Positions 12,628-17,104 of a stretch of DNA of 17,104 nucleotides are shown piece by piece. The notes beneath the pieces were generated by a model that was not told the origin of the DNA, ran no database searches, and saw nothing but the letters and a program-made list of their open reading frames with translations. Both the position numbers and the translations under genes were made by a program. How positions within the stretch are numbered: position 1 is the first letter of the stretch; every line of letters starts with the position of its first letter. Origin of the DNA: Nitrospira sp. (GTDB lineage: Bacteria > Nitrospirota > Nitrospiria > Nitrospirales > Nitrospiraceae); contig JANYBU010000053.1 in the NCBI GenBank assembly GCA_025360665.1, forward strand, positions 1 through 17,104. Reading direction: 5' to 3'.

Positions 12628-14727
12628 ATGAGCGAGCTAGGCAGGGAGTCACTCAGAAATGTTGTCCTAATCTCCAGTGCCGGTGCCGGAAAGACCTCGC
12701 TGGCTGAGGCCATGCTCTTTGCCACCGGCGCTGTTCCCCACCTCGGGTCGATTGCGCAAGGCACGACCGTCTCGGACTTCGAGCTGGAAGAATTGCACCG
12801 TCGCAGCTCCGTCAGTACCAGTCTCCTCCGTTGTTCCTGGAATCACACCACCATCAATCTCGTTGATCCCCCCGGCGCGCTGAACCTGCTCGGGGAGCCG
12901 GTCATGGCATTGCGAGCGGTAGACGCCGTGATCCTGGTGGTGGGTGCCTCGTCGGGGATCCGGAACGAACTCATCAGAGTCTGGTCTCGCGTCACAGCAC
13001 TCGGCTTGCCCTGTCTTCTGTTCCTCAACGAATTGGATAAAGACGGTGTTTCCCTCGGCGGGATTGTCACGATGTGTCAACGCGATCTTGGGATCATGCC
13101 ATTGCCGATGTCGTTGCCCTTTTGCAGTGGCACCCAACTTGAGGGGGTGCTGGATCTCCTTCGAGAGAGCGTCATCACTTCGAGCACGCAGATCCCCACG
13201 TTTCAGCACCTGATGATACCTGAGAATGAGCGGGCGGTGGTGGGGGACGCACGGAAGCGCATTCAGGAGGCGGCGGCCGAGCGTGAGGATCGATTACTGG
13301 AACAGTATCTCGCTGCGGGGGAGTTAACGCAGGAGGACCTGATTAATGGACTTCGCCTTGGCGTCCAGGCCGGCACGATTGTCCCGCTCTACAGCGGTTC
13401 GGCTATCAAGAATATTGGCATCGTTCCGCTCCTTAATGCGATCGTAGATTTTCTGCCATCGCCGATGGATCGGGCGTCGAGAGCCCCGCTGCAAGGCCTG
13501 CATCCAGATACAGGCGAAGCGGTGAGTCGCCGTGCCGTTCAAAAGGACCCATTTTCAGGGATCATTTTCAAGACGCTGATAGACCCGTTTGTCGGACGAC
13601 TGTCCTATCTGCGGGTCTTGTCGGGGGTCCTTCACACAGACTCGACGGTCTTCAATAGTTCTCGGGGCAGCAAAGAGAAAATCGGACATCTGTACAGGGT
13701 GTTGGGGAAGAAGCACACGGTCGTGCCTTCGGTCGGAGCAGGAGAGATCGTGGCAATCGGGAAACTCAAGGATGCACAAACCGGAGACACGCTCTGTGAC
13801 GAACACACTCTCATCTGTTATCCAAGGACGGTGCTTCCTCGGCCCGTGCTGTCCTTTGCGATCGAACCGAAGTCCAACGCCGATATCGAGAAAGTCAGTC
13901 TCGGGCTGCATAAGTTGATCGAAGAAGATCCGACGCTCGAATTTTCACGACATGCCGACACGAAGGAAATGGTCTTAAGCGGGATGGGCCAGTTGCACAT
14001 TGACCTTGCACTCGAAAAGTTGCGCCGCAAATACGGTGCGGAAGTGACACTTCATATGCCGAAAATTCCCTACAGGGAGACCATTCGCACGACGGCCCAG
14101 GCGCAAGGGAAACATAAGAAGCAAACCGGCGGGCATGGCCAGTATGGTGATTGCTGGTTGGAGCTTGCGCCTCTGCCGCGCGGGGAGGGGTTTAAGTTTG
14201 AGAGCAAGGTGGTAGGCGGGGCCATTCCACGCAATTTTATTCCGGCGGTGGAGAAAGGGGTGGTCGAAGCCATGCACTACGGGAGCCTTGCGGGGTTTCC
14301 TGTCGTCGATTGCCGGGTGGCCGTGTACGATGGGTCGTACCATGCGGTGGATTCATCTGAGATGGCATTTAAGATCGCCGCGTCGATGGGATTCAAGAAG
14401 GCGTTGGAGGCGGCCCATCCCGTCTTATTAGAGCCGCTGATGACAGTGGAGGTTGAGGCGCCGGCGGATCATATCGGAAACGTGATCGGGGACTTGAATG
14501 CGCGCCGAGGGCGGATTCTCCACGTGGAGGCGAAAGACCAGACGGAGCAGATCACGGCCCTTGTCCCAATGGCGGAGCTGCTCACGTACGCCACGATGCT
14601 GAACTCGCTCACGGCAGGACGTGGCAGTTATGCGATGGAATTCGCGCGGTATGACGAAGTGCCGCGCGAGCTTGCGGTTCGAATCATTGAGACTCACAAG
14701 GTGGAGACTCATGCGGCGGCGCATTGA
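12628..14727 (+). CDS. Divergent elongation factor G-like protein with altered GTPase motifs
   Basis: The 699 residues align by eye with EF-G through all domains. The G domain covers 1-275 or so, domain II follows (DPFSGIIFKTLIDPFVGRLS), and domain IV/V has GGHGQYGDCWLELAPL, GGAIPRNFIPAVEKGVVEAM, PLMTVEVEAP and GRGSYAMEFARYDEVP. It best resembles the EF-G-like (PRK12740-type) paralogues, not canonical FusA. Nucleotide motifs are altered: P-loop SSAGAGKTS (Lys22 and Thr23 kept, but Ser in place of the first Gly/Ala and no His); switch I has RRSSVS for RGISI; switch II is DPPGALN, lacking the catalytic His after DPPG (Ala84); and G4 is NELD (134-137), where NKxD is expected. The frame is intact. 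GAGGAGGG precedes the ATG. Cellular role is unknown; a ribosome-binding factor with weak or no GTPase activity is my inference. Confidence 0.88.
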   Translation: MSELGRESLRNVVLISSAGAGKTSLAEAMLFATGAVPHLGSIAQGTTVSDFELEELHRRSSVSTSLLRCSWNHTTINLVDPPGALNLLGEPVMALRAVDAVILVVGASSGIRNELIRVWSRVTALGLPCLLFLNELDKDGVSLGGIVTMCQRDLGIMPLPMSLPFCSGTQLEGVLDLLRESVITSSTQIPTFQHLMIPENERAVVGDARKRIQEAAAEREDRLLEQYLAAGELTQEDLINGLRLGVQAGTIVPLYSGSAIKNIGIVPLLNAIVDFLPSPMDRASRAPLQGLHPDTGEAVSRRAVQKDPFSGIIFKTLIDPFVGRLSYLRVLSGVLHTDSTVFNSSRGSKEKIGHLYRVLGKKHTVVPSVGAGEIVAIGKLKDAQTGDTLCDEHTLICYPRTVLPRPVLSFAIEPKSNADIEKVSLGLHKLIEEDPTLEFSRHADTKEMVLSGMGQLHIDLALEKLRRKYGAEVTLHMPKIPYRETIRTTAQAQGKHKKQTGGHGQYGDCWLELAPLPRGEGFKFESKVVGGAIPRNFIPAVEKGVVEAMHYGSLAGFPVVDCRVAVYDGSYHAVDSSEMAFKIAASMGFKKALEAAHPVLLEPLMTVEVEAPADHIGNVIGDLNARRGRILHVEAKDQTEQITALVPMAELLTYATMLNSLTAGRGSYAMEFARYDEVPRELAVRIIETHKVETHAAAH

Positions 14728-14736
14728 TCGATTAGC

Positions 14737-14760
14737 AGGATGCTGAAAAAGTCCGCCAGC
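14737..14760 (+). repeat. 24-bp repeat-end motif, copy 2
   Basis: It matches copy 1 at 8786-8809 at 23 of 24 positions. It begins nine bases after the stop of the EF-G-like gene and again lies just before a hairpin of 9-bp units. Confidence 0.7.
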
Positions 14761-14771
14761 ATAAGAAGACC

Positions 14772-14847
14772 GTTATTTGGTTTATTGGTTTGTTTGGTTA
14801 AACAAAACAAACCAGATAGACCAGAGAAACCAGACAGACCGGGCTAG
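14772..14847. repeat. Inverted arrays of 9-bp units forming a hairpin, copy 2
   Basis: The left arm has units GTTATTTG, GTTTATTG and GTTTGTTTG (14772-14796; two units are one base short). The right arm has CAAAACAAA (14803), then CCAGATAGA (14812), CCAGAGAAA (14821), CCAGACAGA (14830) and CCGGGCTAG (14839) at strict 9-bp steps. A 25-bp stretch (14801-14825) is identical to 8879-8903. The last unit includes the htrA stop codon (CTA 14844-14846), so part of the arm is coding. It sits between convergent genes, where it could act as a bidirectional terminator. Confidence 0.75.
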
Positions 14848-16226
14848 GGGTCGGTCGATTTGAGCACCACATAGAATGCGCGGCTTTCTCTCAGCACGCG
14901 GAGCAGGACGGTTTCGCCGTGTCGGACCTTGGAGACCGCGCTGCTGAATTCTCCGACCGATCCCACATCGACACGGTTCACTTCCTTGATGAGATCTCCC
15001 TCGTGAAGGCCTTCCGATTGGGCAAGGCTGCCGGACTCCACTTTGGTGATGAGCACGCCCCGGCTTTCCCGCAGCTTAAATTTATCAGCGAGGCCCGACG
15101 TCAGATCTTGCACATCGAGGCCAAGCTTGACTTCAGTGCGTGTCTGGGGAAGGGAGGTGGTCACGGCGTGGTCGCGGCGTTCGATGAGGGCGACGTCCAG
15201 CACCAGGCGCTGCTGATCGCGGACGATCTCAACCTTAGCCGTGGCGCCCGGGAGCAATCCCGCCACGATGCGAGAAAGCCGGTTCGGCGTGTCGATCACG
15301 GTGCCGTCGATACGGGTCAGGATGTCGCCAGGTTTTATGCCGGCTGCCGCAGCCGGGTCCTTCTCGAAGACTTCGTTGACCAGCACCCCTTCGCCTTCGT
15401 TAACACCAAACTTGCGTGCCAACTCCACCGTGAGCGGTTGGATGCCGACGCCCAGCCAGCCTCGCGTCACCCGCCCCTGCGTCAGCAATTGCTCAATCAC
15501 TTGCTTGGCCATGTTGGAGGGAATCGCAAAACCGATCCCTTGGGCGAAGTTAATGATGGCGGTATTGATGCCGATGATTTCGCCGCGCAGATTAAAGAGC
15601 GGGCCGCCCGAGTTGCCGGGATTGATCGACGCGTCCGTCTGAATGAAATTTTCATAGCGCGAGAGATTGATGTTCTCCCGGCCGATCCCGCTGACGACGC
15701 CGAGCGTGACCGTCCGATCGAGTCCGAAGGGATTCCCCACGGCCAGCACCCATTGGCCGACGCGCACGGCCGACGAATCCCCGAATCTCGCGCTCGGGAG
15801 AGGATGGTCGGCAGTCACCTTGAGGACAGCTAAGTCTGTATCCAGATCCTTACCGATGACCTGCGCAATCAGCTTGGTCTTATCGGAAAAGCGGACCTCA
15901 ACTTCCGTCGCGTCGCCGATGACATGGTTGTTCGTGACGATGTGTCCGTCAGGGTCGATGATGACACCGGACCCTGATCCTGAGGCATTGGGAACCCGCT
16001 CTTGAGGCAGTTCACGCCCCCGTCCTGGTCCGGACAGGGGAATGAGATTCACGACGGAAGGCTTTGCCGATTCGGCCAGATCGGTGATGACGGTTTGAAT
16101 CTCTTCCAGTAGGCGCAAGCCCGGCGAGTCGCTGGATTTTGATACGACAGACTCAGAGGCGGCGGCCGAGTGGATATCGAGCCAGGCCAATAACGCAAGG
16201 CTGATGAGGATTTGTAGCATGCGCAT
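14844..16226 (-). CDS. degP: HtrA/DegP-family periplasmic serine protease, two PDZ domains
   Basis: This ATP-independent protease-chaperone degrades or refolds damaged envelope proteins. With the start at 16226 it has 460 residues. An N-terminal signal peptide (MRMLQILISLALLAWLDIHSAAASES) is followed by a trypsin-like domain with the triad His101 (TNNHVIGDA), Asp131 (TDLAVLKV) and Ser206 (NPGNSGGPL). PDZ1 begins about 260 (RGWLGVGIQPL) and PDZ2 about 365 (LGLDVQDL). I reject the upstream in-frame ATGs because the -10 of a good promoter (TATGAT) covers the ATGs at 16256 and 16253, and AAGGGGG precedes 16226 by a normal distance. It is convergent with the EF-G-like gene. Confidence 0.95.
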   Translation of the reverse strand: MRMLQILISLALLAWLDIHSAAASESVVSKSSDSPGLRLLEEIQTVITDLAESAKPSVVNLIPLSGPGRGRELPQERVPNASGSGSGVIIDPDGHIVTNNHVIGDATEVEVRFSDKTKLIAQVIGKDLDTDLAVLKVTADHPLPSARFGDSSAVRVGQWVLAVGNPFGLDRTVTLGVVSGIGRENINLSRYENFIQTDASINPGNSGGPLFNLRGEIIGINTAIINFAQGIGFAIPSNMAKQVIEQLLTQGRVTRGWLGVGIQPLTVELARKFGVNEGEGVLVNEVFEKDPAAAAGIKPGDILTRIDGTVIDTPNRLSRIVAGLLPGATAKVEIVRDQQRLVLDVALIERRDHAVTTSLPQTRTEVKLGLDVQDLTSGLADKFKLRESRGVLITKVESGSLAQSEGLHEGDLIKEVNRVDVGSVGEFSSAVSKVRHGETVLLRVLRESRAFYVVLKSTDP

Positions 16227-16251
16227 CCTGTACCCCCTTACGGGATTGTAC

Positions 16252-16280
16252 ATCATAGAAGGCGGAGTGGCGCGCGACAA
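16252..16280 (-). promoter_or_regulatory. degP: Promoter of the htrA/degP gene
   Basis: On the minus strand TTGTCG (16280-16275), 17 bp, then TATGAT (16257-16252). The transcript should begin near 16245, about 20 bases before the ATG at 16226. The TTGTCG overlaps the first 9-bp unit of the repeat array that starts at 16276. No sigma-E-type or Cpx-type element was identified. Confidence 0.6.
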
Positions 16281-16438
16281 GCAAGACGTGCGCGACAGGC
16301 GCGACTCAAAGTTTTGAGTTCGAAGTTCCGAAAACCTCGAACTTCGGACCTCGAACCGTCGTCCTTATCACCCGTCCTGCTTTTCTCGCAAGCCTCGCAA
16401 GTCTCGCTCTTCGCGCTTGTCTCGCTCACGACTCACGC
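16276..16438. repeat. Nested inverted repeat with 9-bp-period arms
   Basis: The left arm has four 9-bp units starting with GAC at 16276, 16285, 16294 and 16303 (GACAAGCAA, GACGTGCGC, GACAGGCGC, GACTCAAAG). The right arm has six units from 16385, mostly starting CTCGC (CTCGCAAGC, CTCGCAAGT, CTCGCTCTT, CGCGCTTGT, CTCGCTCAC, GACTCACGC); the arms are of opposite sense, e.g. GCGACAAGC against GCTTGTCTCGC. Between them lie a perfect hairpin ACTCAAAGTTTTGAGT (16304-16319) and a further GTTCGA...TCGAAC palindrome (16319-16358). It fills the gap between two leftward genes and reaches the stop of the TrkA-C gene. Confidence 0.65.
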
Positions 16439-17065
16439 TGGCTTGGCATTTCGAACTTGGGTGAACTCTGAGGCAACCTGCGCGAGATCTGCCTGCAGCC
16501 CTATCATGACCAGGACATCGTCGACGCGGAGCACGAGGGCATCGTCGGGCGGCACGAGAAATGGTCCACGAAGGACTGTGACGAGACGAACCGACGCAGG
16601 CAGCGCCACCTCAGCGAGTGTCCTCCCAATGACCGGTGATCCCTGGACGACAGGGAACCGTTCGATGGCCGCCGCGCGAAGACTCAGGTCCTGCTGCAGG
16701 GTCAAGAGCTCGTGGTGGATCGTCTCTAGCTTGAGCTCGCGGATATGGCTGTCGACGCTGAGCAGCGTCCGTTTAAGCTGTTGAATACGGTCGCCGGCCT
16801 GACCGAGGACATGTTCCAATTGATCGGATGGCAGGGTTGACTCATGGCTGAATGGTGGGCGTCTGGAACAGAGCGCGGCAATCTCACGTCCGAGTTCGCC
16901 GTGAACCTGTTCGATCTGGCTCAGCAAGCTCGACTCCTGGCTGTGCAAACGGAGGACTTGGACCTTGCGGTTGGCACGTTCGGCAAGCCCAAGGACGGTT
17001 TCATAGATCGCGCTGCCGCTGATCGACAGTTCTTGTTGGATACGACCAAGCAGTTCGAGGGACAT
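16433..17065 (-). CDS. Coiled-coil protein with C-terminal TrkA-C (RCK_C) domain
   Basis: The 210-residue protein has a helical, heptad-rich N-terminal part (about 1-140, PhoU-like in look but not assured) and a C-terminal RCK_C domain from about 140: RFPVVQGSPVIGRTLAEVAL, then LVTVLRGPFLVPPDDALVLR, then VDDVLVMIGLQADL. RCK_C domains bind small ligands, including nucleotides in some transporters, and gate potassium or other ion channels and antiporters. There is no NAD-binding RCK_N half and no membrane segment, so this is likely a soluble regulator of a separate transporter, perhaps encoded to the right of the window. SD is poor (GCGAG about 11 bases before the ATG). The next gene leftward, htrA, has its own promoter. 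Confidence 0.75.
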   Translation of the reverse strand: MSLELLGRIQQELSISGSAIYETVLGLAERANRKVQVLRLHSQESSLLSQIEQVHGELGREIAALCSRRPPFSHESTLPSDQLEHVLGQAGDRIQQLKRTLLSVDSHIRELKLETIHHELLTLQQDLSLRAAAIERFPVVQGSPVIGRTLAEVALPASVRLVTVLRGPFLVPPDDALVLRVDDVLVMIGLQADLAQVASEFTQVRNAKPA

Positions 17066-17104
17066 AATTGAAAACTCGCTTACGTCTGATAAGAACTATT
17101 ATGT

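Noticed and set aside
14919..15833. A 304-residue rightward frame opposite the htrA gene.
   Set aside because: Fully antisense to a confidently identified protease with complete catalytic triad; its translation resembles no family.

Overview
The window looks like chromosomal DNA of a GC-rich Gram-negative bacterium, and I favour a Nitrospira-type member of the Nitrospirota. Sequence support for a diderm is two envelope proteins (an OmpA-type protein and a lipobox lipoprotein) and a periplasmic HtrA protease. The Nitrospira placement is weaker: it rests on my recollection of dispersed repeats with ends like AGGATGCTGAAA...CCGCCAGC and TTTGGTTTGTTTGG/CCAGATAGACCAG tracts in those genomes. No rRNA, tRNA or CRISPR array was seen.

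Layout. 1-141: last codons and right end of an IS3-family element. 265-1419 (+): a lone DUF2235 alpha/beta hydrolase, followed by a decayed integron attC-like hairpin. 1706-3867 (-): a coupled pair, a BON/OmpA envelope protein and a membrane-anchored coiled-coil protein with a C-terminal helix-hairpin-helix (H3TH) domain. 4118-8298 (+): purH, a palindromic repeat, purD, a TsaC/Sua5 threonylcarbamoyl-AMP synthase, and a lipoprotein with a Lys/Ala/Pro tail. 8318-8707 (-): an FmdB-type zinc ribbon. 8928-11175 (-): rsmD-coaD-aminotransferase, each pair overlapping by ATGA. 11326-11642: a near-consensus promoter driving a possible 29-residue ORF, convergent with a 57-residue zinc-ribbon gene; their stop codons overlap. 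11825-14727 (+): radC and a divergent EF-G homologue. 14844-16226 (-): an HtrA/DegP protease. 16433-17065 (-): a coiled-coil protein with a TrkA-C (RCK_C) domain.

Most genes are housekeeping: two purine-synthesis enzymes, coenzyme A synthesis, tRNA t6A and 16S rRNA modification, and periplasmic protein quality control. The less ordinary material is (1) an EF-G paralogue with altered residues in its nucleotide-binding motifs, (2) three intergenic inverted-repeat structures whose arms have a 9-bp period, two of them preceded by the same 24-bp sequence and one placed so that an arm supplies the -35 of the htrA promoter, (3) a 162-bp palindromic element between purH and purD, and (4) the small promoter-driven ORF near 11.4 kb. 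I did not find a defence system, secretion cluster or biosynthetic cluster. All claims come from reading the sequence and remembered family features; no database search was run.
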